Numbered from the stretch's first letter, positions 9,296 to 17,398 are shown. The stretch is 64,000 nucleotides of DNA from Paenibacillus sp. 453mf (GCF_900116105.1 NZ_FPAC01000001.1:1-64000), one strand, 5' to 3'. Program-made: numbers and translations. The notes: generated from the letters alone by a model not told the origin.

Positions 9296-9333
9296 GGAGC
9301 AGCTTGCCGGGTTGGCAGTTGCTCCATTTTTCT
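9296..9333. terminator. Bidirectional terminator between convergent genes
   Basis: GGAGCA (9296-9301) pairs with TGCTCC (9320-9325) and the inner GCTTGCC/GGCAGT arm extends the stem. T-rich tails exist on both strands, serving the small membrane protein and the ABC permease. Confidence 0.85.
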
Positions 9334-9347
9334 ATTCAAGCAACTTA

Positions 9348-10115
9348 TTATACTCGATTCTTGTAAATCCGCATGGCAAAGAAGTAGGAGATGATAATAA
9401 TTCCGACACACCAGGCAAGAGCGACCCAAATTTCATTGCCCACCGGTGTCCCAGACAATAACGCACGAATGGTTTCTACGATCGAGGTCACGGGCTGGTT
9501 CTCAGCAAAGGCGCGAACGACTGTCGGCATCGTATCGGTTGGCACAAACGCTGAGCTGATGAATGGAAGGAAGATAAGTGGATAAGAAAAGGCGCTTGCA
9601 CCTTCGACCGAATTTGCAGTCAGTCCGGCGATGACTGCGACCCAGGTCAAAGCCAGTGTGAACAATACGAGTATACCAGCCACTGCAAGCCAAGGCAGTA
9701 TTCCTGCTGAGGAGCGAAAACCCATTACAAGTGCTACGAGGATGATGACGACAACAGATAGGACATTGGATACCACCGAGGTAAGAACATGCCCCCATAG
9801 TAAGGCAGAACGGGAAATGGGCATCGTGTTAAACCGTTCAATAATGCCTCGCTGCTTATCCAGAAACAGTCGGTAAGCCGTGTAGGATATACCACTGGCA
9901 ATCGCAATCAGCAGGATGCCGGGCAGCAGGTAGTTAACATAGTTATCGGTATCGGTTTGGATTGCACCGCCAAATACATAGACGAATAGCAGCATCATGG
10001 CAATCGGTGTGATGCAGACTGTAATAATAGTATCCATACTGCGAAATATATGCCGCATGGAACGCCCAAGCATAACGCCCATATCGCTGAAAAAGTGCTT
10101 TTTTGTCATCTCCAT
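9348..10115 (-). CDS. ABC-2 type exporter permease (DrrB-like)
   Basis: Membrane subunit of an ABC exporter. The 255 residues contain six predicted transmembrane segments in the ABC-2 permease pattern, with the conserved intracellular stretch DKQRGIIERFNTMPISRSALLWGHV after the second helix and PLIFLPFISSAFVPTDTMP near the fifth. The first half resembles DrrB-type permeases of drug and lipid exporters. The start lies one base after the stop of the ATPase gene on the minus strand, so the two are translationally coupled. The exported substrate is unknown. Confidence 0.9.
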   Translation of the reverse strand: MEMTKKHFFSDMGVMLGRSMRHIFRSMDTIITVCITPIAMMLLFVYVFGGAIQTDTDNYVNYLLPGILLIAIASGISYTAYRLFLDKQRGIIERFNTMPISRSALLWGHVLTSVVSNVLSVVVIILVALVMGFRSSAGILPWLAVAGILVLFTLALTWVAVIAGLTANSVEGASAFSYPLIFLPFISSAFVPTDTMPTVVRAFAENQPVTSIVETIRALLSGTPVGNEIWVALAWCVGIIIISYFFAMRIYKNRV

Positions 10116-10116
10116 G

Positions 10117-10878
10117 TTACTTTACCCCCTTGGTGCCGACGATTGCGAGGAATATTTCCTCTAGTGAAGGCTGTTTTTCAACATACTCCACCTTTGCAGA
10201 CGGGAACAACTGCTTCAGCTCTGCGAGCGTGCCGCTTGCGATAATTCGGCCCTCGTGCAGAATGGCAATTCGATCGGCCAACTGTTCGGCCTCCTCCAGA
10301 TACTGCGTGGTGAGTAGTACCGTTTTGCCTCCGTCAGCCAATTCTTTCACATTCTTCCATACTTCGATGCGCGCCTCCGGATCAAGCCCAGTCGTTGGCT
10401 CATCGAGGAATATAACCTCTGGATTCCCCACAAGGCTCAAGGCGATGTCCAGCCTGCGGCGCATCCCGCCGGAATACGTAGACACCCTGCGGTCGGCTGC
10501 ATCTGTCAGGCCAAAGCGTGTCAGCAGCTCATCGGCAACCTGGCGTGGATTTTTGAGATATCGCAGCTTGGCGATCATGACCAAGTTTTCTCGTCCGGTC
10601 AAAATTTCGTCCACGGCGGCAAATTGTCCGGTCAGACTGATCGACTGGCGCACCTTATCAGGCTCGGCTGCTACATCGAATCCGTTAACGATCGCACTTC
10701 CGCTGTCTTGCTTGAGCAGTGTAGTAAGAATTCTGACGGTTGTGGTCTTACCAGCCCCGTTGGAGCCGAGCAGGGCAAAGATACTCCCCTTTTCGACCTC
10801 AAAATCTACACCCTTTAGGACTTGATGCTGCTTGTAGGACTTTTGAAGTCCTGTAACCTTAATAGAAATGTTTCGCAT
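10117..10878 (-). CDS. ABC exporter ATP-binding protein (DrrA-like)
   Basis: ATPase partner of the permease that follows. The 253 residues carry Walker A GSNGAGKTTT near residue 38, Q-loop SLTGQFAAVDEILTGRENL, the signature YSGGMRRRLDIA near 140, and Walker B VIFLDEPTTGLDPEAR. The FAAVDE..TGRENL Q-loop and the long GMRRRLD signature are typical of the daunorubicin-resistance (DrrA) family. It lies 15 bp after the HAAS-pentapeptide gene in a four-gene minus-strand operon headed by a PadR regulator, so the exporter is probably switched on by a small molecule sensed by PadR. Confidence 0.92.
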   Translation of the reverse strand: MRNISIKVTGLQKSYKQHQVLKGVDFEVEKGSIFALLGSNGAGKTTTVRILTTLLKQDSGSAIVNGFDVAAEPDKVRQSISLTGQFAAVDEILTGRENLVMIAKLRYLKNPRQVADELLTRFGLTDAADRRVSTYSGGMRRRLDIALSLVGNPEVIFLDEPTTGLDPEARIEVWKNVKELADGGKTVLLTTQYLEEAEQLADRIAILHEGRIIASGTLAELKQLFPSAKVEYVEKQPSLEEIFLAIVGTKGVK

Positions 10879-10893
10879 ATTTTTTCCCCCTCC

Positions 10894-11757
10894 TTATCGA
10901 ACCGTCACTTTGGACAGATCGGCCTCAATGCCTTTAAGCGAAGCGTAAGTCAGCTTATCCATGACTGCACCGTCAAAGCAGATCGTTTTGATGGCACGGT
11001 AATACTTCTTGGACAGCGGGAACCCTTGGAATGATACATTTCTCAGCGTAGCGCCCTTGAACGAAACCTCATTCAGTCCTGCTTTGTTAAACTTGACACC
11101 GATAAACGTCTGCCCGTCAAAACACATGCCTCCCAGATCTGATTTGCTGAAGTCCACTCCGTCAAAGATACAATTCTGGAAGGTGGTCTCTCGAAGATAA
11201 GTCATACTCAGATTGACGTCTGTCAGTCGTGCGTTAAGGAATTTGGCTCCGGCCAGCCACGATTTGCTGTAGTTGGTACGCACAAGGATCGATTGATTGA
11301 AGCTGCCATTGGTGAGGTCAAGGGTGGAAAAATTGCAGTCCGTGAGGTTCGCGCCGTCAAAAATCGCATCACGTACATTGCTTGAATTAAATGAGCTGCC
11401 GGTTAAATCTGCATTCGTGAAATCAGAGCCTTGCAGCAAGCTTGATGAGAAATTTCCTTTGTATGCGGTGATACCCGCAAAGTCACTCTGAGGCAGGTTG
11501 CTCGCCTTTAAGTTGGTCACCACTTGCCGTTCCAGCGAGCGGGAGAGGTTAGCCACCTCGATCACCGTTTGTTCAATATCCCCAATGCTGTCGACTGTCA
11601 TCTTAAAGGCAGTTTCATCGTCCTTGCCTTCAGCCTTGAGCTCACGGAACCGCTCCTCAAGATCGGAGAGCAGATCGCTCTTTAATTCGGTAACGCTCTT
11701 CACTCCATCATAGGGTGCGAACACACCGTTCAAATAACTCGTCAGCTTCTCATTCAT
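10894..11757 (-). CDS. HAAS-domain protein with pentapeptide repeats
   Basis: A 287-residue protein. Residues 1-70 form an alpha-helical segment (MNEKLTSYLNGVF ... DDETAFKMTVDSIGDIE) resembling the HAAS/DUF1700-type domains that often accompany PadR regulators. From about residue 85 the rest is a pentapeptide-repeat right-handed helix with A(D/N)LXX units such as SDFTNADLTGSSFNSS and DFSKSDLGGMCFDG. Such repeats can mimic DNA or build scaffolds. The frame is open upstream to 11892, but AAGGAG at 11768-11773 fits ATG 11757, leaving the gene 13 bp after padR. Its role between regulator and exporter is unknown; a signalling or immunity function is possible. Confidence 0.82.
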   Translation of the reverse strand: MNEKLTSYLNGVFAPYDGVKSVTELKSDLLSDLEERFRELKAEGKDDETAFKMTVDSIGDIEQTVIEVANLSRSLERQVVTNLKASNLPQSDFAGITAYKGNFSSSLLQGSDFTNADLTGSSFNSSNVRDAIFDGANLTDCNFSTLDLTNGSFNQSILVRTNYSKSWLAGAKFLNARLTDVNLSMTYLRETTFQNCIFDGVDFSKSDLGGMCFDGQTFIGVKFNKAGLNEVSFKGATLRNVSFQGFPLSKKYYRAIKTICFDGAVMDKLTYASLKGIEADLSKVTVR

Positions 11758-11770
11758 AACTTCCATCTCC

Positions 11771-12100
11771 TTATAATAAGTTTTCAAGCACACGCTTGGC
11801 ATATTCCCAGTTGTCTTTGTTGTGGACATAGATTGCCTTGCCCTTCTCGGTAACTCTGAAATATTTACGTCTTCCACCCTGAGATTCGTCACCCCAGTAC
11901 CACTCTACATCTCCATCATTCTCTAGCCGCCGGACGCTGGAGTACATTGTCGCTTCCTTTAATTCGTATTCGCCTCCCGAGCGCTCAGCAATCATCTTGA
12001 CGATCTCATAGCCATAACGGTCAGCTTCGGATAACAATCGTAATATCATGGTATCCGTGTGTCCACGAAGTAAATCTGAAGTAATCTTGTTCTCACCCAT
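11771..12100 (-). CDS. PadR-family transcriptional regulator
   Basis: A 109-residue winged-helix repressor: LLRGHTDTMILRLLSEADRYGYEIVKMI, then ATMYSSVRRLENDGDVEWYW and GRRKYFRVTEKGK, the standard PadR helix-turn-helix plus C-terminal dimerisation helix. An upstream extension to 12151 is open but lacks a ribosome binding site; GGAGGAG just before ATG 12100 decides the start. First gene of the operon padR, HAAS-pentapeptide, ABC ATPase, permease. Members of this family usually repress their own operon and are released by a toxic ligand. Confidence 0.92.
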   Translation of the reverse strand: MGENKITSDLLRGHTDTMILRLLSEADRYGYEIVKMIAERSGGEYELKEATMYSSVRRLENDGDVEWYWGDESQGGRRKYFRVTEKGKAIYVHNKDNWEYAKRVLENLL

Positions 12101-12122
12101 ATTTATCTCCTCCGTTAATTGT

Positions 12123-12173
12123 ATAGTACAGCAAAGTACTTTGACAGTCAAGGTAGTATTTTAAATAAAATAC
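12123..12173 (-). promoter_or_regulatory. padR operon promoter with an 18-bp palindromic operator
   Basis: On the minus strand TTGACT (12151-12146) and TACTAT (12128-12123) are 17 bp apart. GTATTTTA-AA-TAAAATAC (12156-12173) is a perfect palindrome directly upstream of the -35, flanked by AAGG/CCTT. This is a good candidate PadR binding site. Confidence 0.65.
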
Positions 12174-12204
12174 CTTATTTATAATAAATGGGTGTTTCTG
12201 ATTA

Positions 12205-12774
12205 TTAATTGGATTCAAAAATGGAGGGCGAATTGTACCGTGGAGCAATGAAATACGAATAAAAAGAGAGCAGCACACAGTGACATTCACTGGTGCGGCT
12301 CTCTATTACTAAGCGCCGGGCTTCTTCGGTATTCACTACGTCCGTAACACCAAACATTTCAAAAGCTGGTTTTTCCTCGATTCTGTAATTCATCTCCACA
12401 TCTCCCCGGATTGAAATATGAAAGGATAACCGTGGATAGGCCTTAAGCGCAATTCCTTTTTCGCGTGCAGAAGTCGGCATTACACCATGCATTTTTTTGA
12501 ACGCTCTGGAAAATGCCTCGGGTGATTCGTAGCCATGCTTCAGAGCGGTGTCGATGACTTTGGCATGACTCTGCTGTAGATCAAATGCGGCGAGGGTTAA
12601 CCTTCTCCGGCGGATATACTCCGATAGCGGAACACCGGTTATAAATGAGAACATCCGCTGAAAATGATAAGTAGAGCAACAAGCAACTCTTGCCGCTTGA
12701 TTGAGATCAATTTCTTCAGTTAAGTGTGATTCGATATATTCCATTGCATTATTCATCAGCTGCAGCCAATCCAC
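12205..12774 (-). pseudogene. AraC-type regulator with truncated GyrI-like effector domain
   Basis: Residues 1-105 are an intact AraC DNA-binding domain (MEYIESHLTEEIDLNQAARVACCSTYHFQRMF ... YESPEAFSRAFKKMHGVMPTSARE). The effector-binding (GyrI-like) domain that should follow starts normally (MNYRIEEKPAFEMFGVTDVVNTEE) but breaks after about 20 residues, whereas relatives are near 280-290 residues. The last 40 codons read through what looks like the original terminator hairpin (12265-12304). In another frame the stops TAG TAA TAG stand together at 12303-12311 just before that hairpin. An internal deletion with frame change is the simplest reading. GTG 12774 follows AAAGGAGG. Confidence 0.7.
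12258..12304 (-). terminator. Terminator lying inside the AraC pseudogene frame
   Basis: AGAGAGC (12265-12271) pairs with GCTCTCT (12298-12304), with inner CAGTG/CACTG. On the minus strand a CTTTTTATT tail follows. Confidence 0.8.
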
Positions 12775-13133
12775 GAGTAACCTCCTTTCAAGATTCAATA
12801 TACGGGATGTTGAAGGAAGGCACCTTGCAATCCGTGCACCGAAATATCATGATATTAAATAAGCTGCTGAAAAGATAAGATGGTAAACACTATTCCACAT
12901 GCAAGAAGAAAAATCCCCCTAAATTTCACTTTAACCAGATCAGTATCGCCATTTTCATCAACAAATCTATTGAATGGCCAAGAATCCGGTTCGTATGAAA
13001 TGTGAAAAGGTTAAATTAAGTATTGGATAGGCTAAGTTAGGTATTTTTCTTTGTTAATTGAAGAAGAGGCTATACCATTACTTAGAGTCGGTTTAATGTC
13101 GGTCAGTGGGACAATTCTCTTGGGGGAAGAACG
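12775..13133. other. Intergenic stretch without a recognisable gene
   Basis: I find no supported reading frame here. A short ATATCATGATAT palindrome sits near 12845. The region joins two pseudogenes and looks like decayed DNA. Confidence 0.5.
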
Positions 13134-13314
13134 ATGGCTTTATATTTTGTAAGGCATGGTGTTGACGATGAAGGATATCGTGGTGGCTGGAGTCAAAGAG
13201 GCCAGAATGTTGAGTGCTATAGACAATCAGAAAAACTGGGCATCCAATACATCGGATCATCAGTTGCAGAGGGCATTGGATACGGCAAATGAGCTTGCCA
13301 AGGATCTAAATTAA
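13134..13314 (+). pseudogene. Histidine phosphatase (phosphoglycerate-mutase-like) remnant
   Basis: The first frame starts at ATG 13134 after a GGGGGAAG site and reads ALYFVRHGVDDEGYRGGWSQRG, containing the catalytic RHG motif of the histidine phosphatase superfamily. After about 40 codons the frame loses similarity. In the +1 frame SDHQLQRALDTANELAKDL appears, which matches the following SSDLQRA..TA block of the same family, and ends at TAA 13312-13314. Both halves belong together but are broken by a frameshift and cut at about a third of the normal length. Confidence 0.75.
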
Positions 13315-13316
13315 AG

Positions 13317-13348
13317 ACGGAGCGGGATATGACCCTGCTCCGTTTTTT
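13317..13348. terminator. Terminator after the phosphatase remnant, facing the DUF817 gene
   Basis: ACGGAGC (13317-13323) pairs with GCTCCGT (13337-13343), with GGG/CCC inside, followed by a T6 run. It sits between convergent genes. Confidence 0.88.
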
Positions 13349-14145
13349 CATGATTTGTTTAAGTTCCGATTCGCTTTTACATATTTGAGCTGAGCTACGA
13401 TGATGACACTGATGATGACAAGGAGGAACCAGGAGCTGATCTTACTGAAGCTCACAAGCTGCCAGGCGTCATGCTGATCGGGGTACTTCCATCCATTAAA
13501 GAATGTTGCAATATTCTCCGCTGTCCAGATGAAGAAGCCTACAATAATAAATGCAAGTGTCAAGGGCATTCGGTATGTTTTGGCCCGGACCCGATAGATG
13601 ATCCATGTTTTCCAGAACACAATAAACACAAGCAGTGTCAGCCACCAGCGGAAATCCGGAATAAAATGATGTGTGAAGAAATTTAGATAGATCGCTCCGC
13701 CTAACAGCATCGAAGACATCGTCCCGGGCCATCCCGTCATGTCCATACGCAGCCTCCGCCATATTTGGCACATAAAGCTGGCTACACTTGCATACATGAA
13801 TCCACTGTAGAGTGGAACACCGAAGATCTTCGTATATCCAGGCTCTGGATATGACCACGATCCCATCCACACCTTATATAGCTCCAGTACCAAGCCAATG
13901 ACGTGAAATACGCAAATGACCTTGATCTCATCCATTGTCTCCAGTCCGCTTCGGTACATGAAATACTGCACGGCGAGCAATATCAACAGAATGGCATCGT
14001 ACCGGTATAGGAAAGGAATCTCAATGACACTAGTTATGGCAAGCGTCCCAAAGATCGCAACAGGAAAGATACAGCTCATCGCCTGATGATATCCAAAATG
14101 GAGCAGCTGTACAATCGATTTCAAGTGATGTTTTCTCCTTTCCAT
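13348..14145 (-). CDS. DUF817 family membrane protein
   Basis: A 265-residue integral membrane protein with about seven to eight hydrophobic helices. The stretch VLELYKVWMGSWSYPEPGYTKIFGVPLYSGFMYASVASFMCQIWRRL (about residues 85-132) is characteristic of DUF817 proteins. Its conserved aromatic and charged residues suggest a functional core rather than a plain transporter pore. No biochemical function is known to me for the family. AAGGAGAAAAC precedes the ATG on the minus strand. It is probably transcribed alone. Confidence 0.88.
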   Translation of the reverse strand: MERRKHHLKSIVQLLHFGYHQAMSCIFPVAIFGTLAITSVIEIPFLYRYDAILLILLAVQYFMYRSGLETMDEIKVICVFHVIGLVLELYKVWMGSWSYPEPGYTKIFGVPLYSGFMYASVASFMCQIWRRLRMDMTGWPGTMSSMLLGGAIYLNFFTHHFIPDFRWWLTLLVFIVFWKTWIIYRVRAKTYRMPLTLAFIIVGFFIWTAENIATFFNGWKYPDQHDAWQLVSFSKISSWFLLVIISVIIVAQLKYVKANRNLNKS

Positions 14146-14300
14146 ACTTCAGATGAGTATGATGCACTCTAATTAATGTAGAGCTTGCTTCCTTTCTTAT
14201 CTTTAATTCATCTTACAGGTGTTATATGTTTGGAAAAATAGAAAATCGGTTGATTAAATTTTCTTGTTTTTAGCTGTAGAATCATCAACTAGTTATTGAA

Positions 14301-15497
14301 TCAGCGCTTATGTTTATATTCTGTCAGGAAATATATGAATGCAAACAATGGTATTAGAACCCCCAGCCATGCACTCCATATCCAGCCGCCGTATGCATAG
14401 GTTAATCCTCCAAGAAATGATCCGGCCGCTCCGCCAATGAAGAATATTGCCATAAATATTCCGTTCAATCTCCCACTCGCTTCATTTCCGAGAGAGTATA
14501 TGATCCTTTGGCTGACAACCAGATTGCCAGACACAGCCATATCCAGTGTGATTGCTGAGATGAATAGCAGCACCAGTGCGACGAAAGAATGGTCATGGAA
14601 CAAGGCAATAAGCAGAAAAGAGCCAATTGCGGTTCCGATCGAGACGATGGTTAGGGTCTTTGTAAACCCTTTATCAGCTAATCCTCCAGCTATAGGAGCG
14701 GCTATGGCTCCTGCTACACCTACCAGGGCGAATAAAGCAATGCCGCCTTGTGTAAATCCGAAGTCGTTGGCAAGTCTGAGAGGGACAACTGTCCAGAAGA
14801 GGCTGAATGATCCGAACAAACAGGCTTGATAAAATGCCCGGCGTCTCAATATCGGGTATTTTCTAAACAGTTGAATTAACGAGGCTACAAGCTGTAGATA
14901 TGTTAATTGATTCTCCGGCTTTCGATGAGGTAAAGAACGCGCAAGCCAGATGGTCAACAGAGCCATGAGCACAGCAGACAGGACATAAATCATCCGCCAC
15001 CCCCAAATGTCTGCGATGAAGCTTGCGGCAGGCCTAGCCAGCATGATTCCGAGTAAAAGGCCGCTCATTACATTGCCTACCACACGGCCTCGTTCTTGTT
15101 CATTGGACAAGTATGCGGCAAGAGGGACGAGAATTTGTGCGACGACGGAGCCCGTTCCGATGAATAAGGTTGCTGTCAAAAACAAAGGGGATTGCGTAGA
15201 AACGGCTGCTATGATGAGAGCGACGACTACAATGGAGAGAACGGAGACCATAAGGCGGCGGTTCTCAAGCTTGTCGCTTAGAGGAACAATGAATAACAGC
15301 CCGACCACATAGCCTATTTGGGTTAAAGTTACGATAAGTCCTGCGGTTTCAGTAGATAGGCCAAGTTCTGTGCTGATGGGACCAACAAGGGTTTGAGAAT
15401 AGTAGAGGTTAGCGACAATCAGACCGCATGCGGTTGCGAAAATAATCATCATCGCAGTTGAAATCTTACTTTGCTTGGTTATATCGACCTCATTCAT
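14301..15497 (-). CDS. Major facilitator superfamily exporter
   Basis: A 398-residue MFS transporter with twelve predicted helices. The helix 2-3 loop motif appears as PLSDKLENRRLMVS, and helix 5 carries GNVMSGLLLGIMLARPAASFIADIWGWRMIY, which resembles drug-efflux MFS proteins of the YgaY/YfmO kind. It is transcribed divergently from a TetR regulator. Operator-like palindromes in the shared 145-bp intergenic region (15529-15551, 15571-15589) imply control by that regulator. Substrate unknown; most likely exports a toxic small molecule. Confidence 0.9.
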   Translation of the reverse strand: MNEVDITKQSKISTAMMIIFATACGLIVANLYYSQTLVGPISTELGLSTETAGLIVTLTQIGYVVGLLFIVPLSDKLENRRLMVSVLSIVVVALIIAAVSTQSPLFLTATLFIGTGSVVAQILVPLAAYLSNEQERGRVVGNVMSGLLLGIMLARPAASFIADIWGWRMIYVLSAVLMALLTIWLARSLPHRKPENQLTYLQLVASLIQLFRKYPILRRRAFYQACLFGSFSLFWTVVPLRLANDFGFTQGGIALFALVGVAGAIAAPIAGGLADKGFTKTLTIVSIGTAIGSFLLIALFHDHSFVALVLLFISAITLDMAVSGNLVVSQRIIYSLGNEASGRLNGIFMAIFFIGGAAGSFLGGLTYAYGGWIWSAWLGVLIPLFAFIYFLTEYKHKR

Positions 15498-15528
15498 AAA
15501 TAATCATTCTCCTTTAACTTTTTTGTAT

Positions 15529-15551
15529 TAAGTAAACGCTACGTTCACTTA
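15529..15551. promoter_or_regulatory. Candidate TetR operator between MFS gene and regulator
   Basis: TAAGTAAACG-CTA-CGTTCACTTA is a 23-bp inverted repeat with a single mismatched pair in the arms. A weaker related sequence containing GAACG-CAT-CGTTT follows at 15571-15589. Both lie between the divergent starts. Confidence 0.72.
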
Positions 15552-15642
15552 ATCGTTGAACAAAATATATACTGAACGCATCGTTTTGTAAATACCCAAT
15601 TTATCATTTATACTGGAGCAAAGGATAGAAAGGGGAATTGGA

Positions 15643-16218
15643 TTGGCAAAGAAGGGGCGCCCAAGGGATGTGACAATTCAACATTCCATATTGTCTGTGG
15701 CTTATGAATTGCTGCTTGAAAGTGGATTTGAAGAGGTAACGATTGAAAAAATTGCTGAGAGAGCAGGAGTAAGTAAAGCCACCATTTACAAATGGTGGCC
15801 TAATAAAGCTGCTGTTGTTGCGGATGGTTTTTTTGAAGGAGCAGCTAGCAGGCTGCCTGTTCCGGATACGGGATCTGTTAAGGAAGATATATTAACTCAT
15901 GCAATCAACCTGTCATTATATATGTCAGGCAAGGAAGGGAAAGTGATCTCCGAGCTGATCGGGCATGGGCAGGTGAATTCGACACTAATCGAAGTATTTA
16001 GACAATACTATATTCAACCTCGTCGTGCGGAAGCCGCAGGAATACTGAGGAAGGGGATTGAACGCGGCGAACTGAGTGCAGAACTGGATGTGGACTCTAG
16101 TTTGGATTTGCTGTACGGCCCTTTATTCTACCGCCTGCTAGTTACAGGAGAGCCGTTAGCCGAGGACAAGGTAAGACCCATCTTGTTAGCAGCATTCGAC
16201 GGAATGAAATCGTTATAA
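15643..16218 (+). CDS. TetR/AcrR-family transcriptional repressor
   Basis: A 191-residue regulator with the TetR helix-turn-helix at residues 10-55 (ILSVAYELLLESGFEEVTIEKIAERAGVSKATIYKWWPNKAAVVADGFFE) and a TetR_C-like ligand-binding domain containing EVFRQYYIQPRRAEAAGILRKGIERGEL. This second half is typical of the group controlling MFS or RND pumps. The TTG start at 15643 is preceded by AAAGGGG. Divergent from the MFS exporter, which it probably represses together with itself through the 15529-15551 palindrome. Confidence 0.92.
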   Translation: MAKKGRPRDVTIQHSILSVAYELLLESGFEEVTIEKIAERAGVSKATIYKWWPNKAAVVADGFFEGAASRLPVPDTGSVKEDILTHAINLSLYMSGKEGKVISELIGHGQVNSTLIEVFRQYYIQPRRAEAAGILRKGIERGELSAELDVDSSLDLLYGPLFYRLLVTGEPLAEDKVRPILLAAFDGMKSL

Positions 16219-16259
16219 CCTATGGCATGAAATGGATTCACTCTATGGATTTTGAACTG

Positions 16260-16285
16260 AGAAGGCCGCTGGCCTTCTTTTTTTA
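16260..16285 (+). terminator. Terminator of the tetR gene
   Basis: AGAAGGCC (16260-16267), GCT loop, GGCCTTCT (16271-16278), T-rich tail. Confidence 0.92.
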
Positions 16286-16295
16286 TTTTTGTGTG

Positions 16296-16328
16296 AGATG
16301 TCGATTTCCACTTCTATTGTTCGTTGTT
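16296..16328 (+). promoter_or_regulatory. Candidate ECF-sigma promoter 1 (before the alpha/beta hydrolase gene)
   Basis: GAGATGTCGATTT followed by TTCGTTGT. TGTCGA (16299-16304) and TCGTTG (16321-16326) are 16 bp apart. The same bipartite sequence with the same spacing precedes the DGPF-sigma operon at 17254-17287, and neither looks like a sigma-A promoter. Likely recognised by the ECF42-type sigma factor at 17830. Confidence 0.72.
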
Positions 16329-16396
16329 CTTATATAAGCAGGTGTTTTTGAAAAAATATCCAATTATATGAAATGAACACAGAGGAGATGAGGAAT

Positions 16397-17233
16397 ATGC
16401 ATTTCGCCATTTCGAAGGACGGTACTCAAATCGCATATGACAAAAAAGGGAACGGTCCCGCAGTCATTCTTGTAACAGGTGCTTTCAGCTATCGAAAGTT
16501 TCCGGCGCAGGTAGAACTGACCGATCTGTTATCCGAGCAGTTTACCGTATACAACTATGATCGCCGGGGCCGTGGAGACAGTGGGGATACCCAGCCCTAT
16601 GCGGTGCAGTGTGAGATTGAGGATCTGGAAGCTGTCATTCACGAGGCTGGAGGCTCGGCAGCTGTATGGGGGCTGTCATCAGGAGCCATCATTGCATTAC
16701 AAGCGGCAGCAAACGGTGCAGCCATTACCAAGCTGGCTTTGCATGAGCCTCCATTTCTAGTGGAAGCTGATGGTCGCAAGGTCCCCGCGGATTTCCTTCA
16801 GCAAGTGACTAGATTGATTAAGGAGAATCGCCGAGCAGATGCTGTCAAATACTTCATGACCACGGGGATGGGAGCGCCAGCCTTTGTCGTCGGCATGATG
16901 CGGATGATGCCTGGTGTTTGGTCCAAATTAGTATCCATTGCTCATACACTGCCTTACGATGCAGCAATAAGTGATGAATACATGAAGGGAAGAGCGCTGC
17001 CCAGGGATCTATGGAGCTCTGTGAAGATACCGACCGCAGTGCTTGAAGGTACCGAGAGTCCAGCAGAGCTGCGTCAGGGAGCTGCTGCTCTTGCGAAGGT
17101 TCTTCCGAATGCACAGCTTGTCAGCAAGAAGGGGCTCGGTCACACCAAGAAACTGAATGCAAAGCTCATTGCATCCGAGCTGTCTGCTTTTTTTGCAGAA
17201 GGTCATTCGACTGCGTTTAGGATTGCAAAATAA
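16397..17233 (+). CDS. Alpha/beta hydrolase
   Basis: A 278-residue soluble alpha/beta-hydrolase fold protein. The nucleophile elbow is WGLSSG (Ser near residue 98), the DRRGRGDSGDT oxyanion/loop motif is near residue 57, and the catalytic His is in GLGHTKK near residue 256. Substrate unknown. ATG 16397 is chosen because AGAGGAG at 16381-16387 precedes it by nine bases; the frame is open from 16373. The upstream promoter motif is shared with the DGPF-sigma operon 165 bp downstream, so the hydrolase is probably an output gene of that sigma factor. Confidence 0.88.
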   Translation: MHFAISKDGTQIAYDKKGNGPAVILVTGAFSYRKFPAQVELTDLLSEQFTVYNYDRRGRGDSGDTQPYAVQCEIEDLEAVIHEAGGSAAVWGLSSGAIIALQAAANGAAITKLALHEPPFLVEADGRKVPADFLQQVTRLIKENRRADAVKYFMTTGMGAPAFVVGMMRMMPGVWSKLVSIAHTLPYDAAISDEYMKGRALPRDLWSSVKIPTAVLEGTESPAELRQGAAALAKVLPNAQLVSKKGLGHTKKLNAKLIASELSAFFAEGHSTAFRIAK

Positions 17234-17253
17234 ATGCAGAACATTATTTTAGA

Positions 17254-17287
17254 GAGATGTCGATTTGCGTGAATATCATTCGTTGTA
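17254..17287 (+). promoter_or_regulatory. Candidate ECF-sigma promoter 2 (before the DGPF-sigma operon)
   Basis: GAGATGTCGATTT followed by TTCGTTGT. TGTCGA (17258-17263) and TCGTTG (17280-17285) are 16 bp apart, exactly as at 16296-16328. The TAT trinucleotide in the spacer is also shared at the same position. This would make the sigma factor autoregulatory. Confidence 0.75.
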
Positions 17288-17398
17288 TACATAAGGAGCG
17301 AAGAACGACTCTGGCTATAGCAATCGGTGAGAGTCAAGCCAAAAAAACGGAAACTCGAGCTGCTTCGCTTCACAATAAAACTTAGGAGGTAGTTAAAC

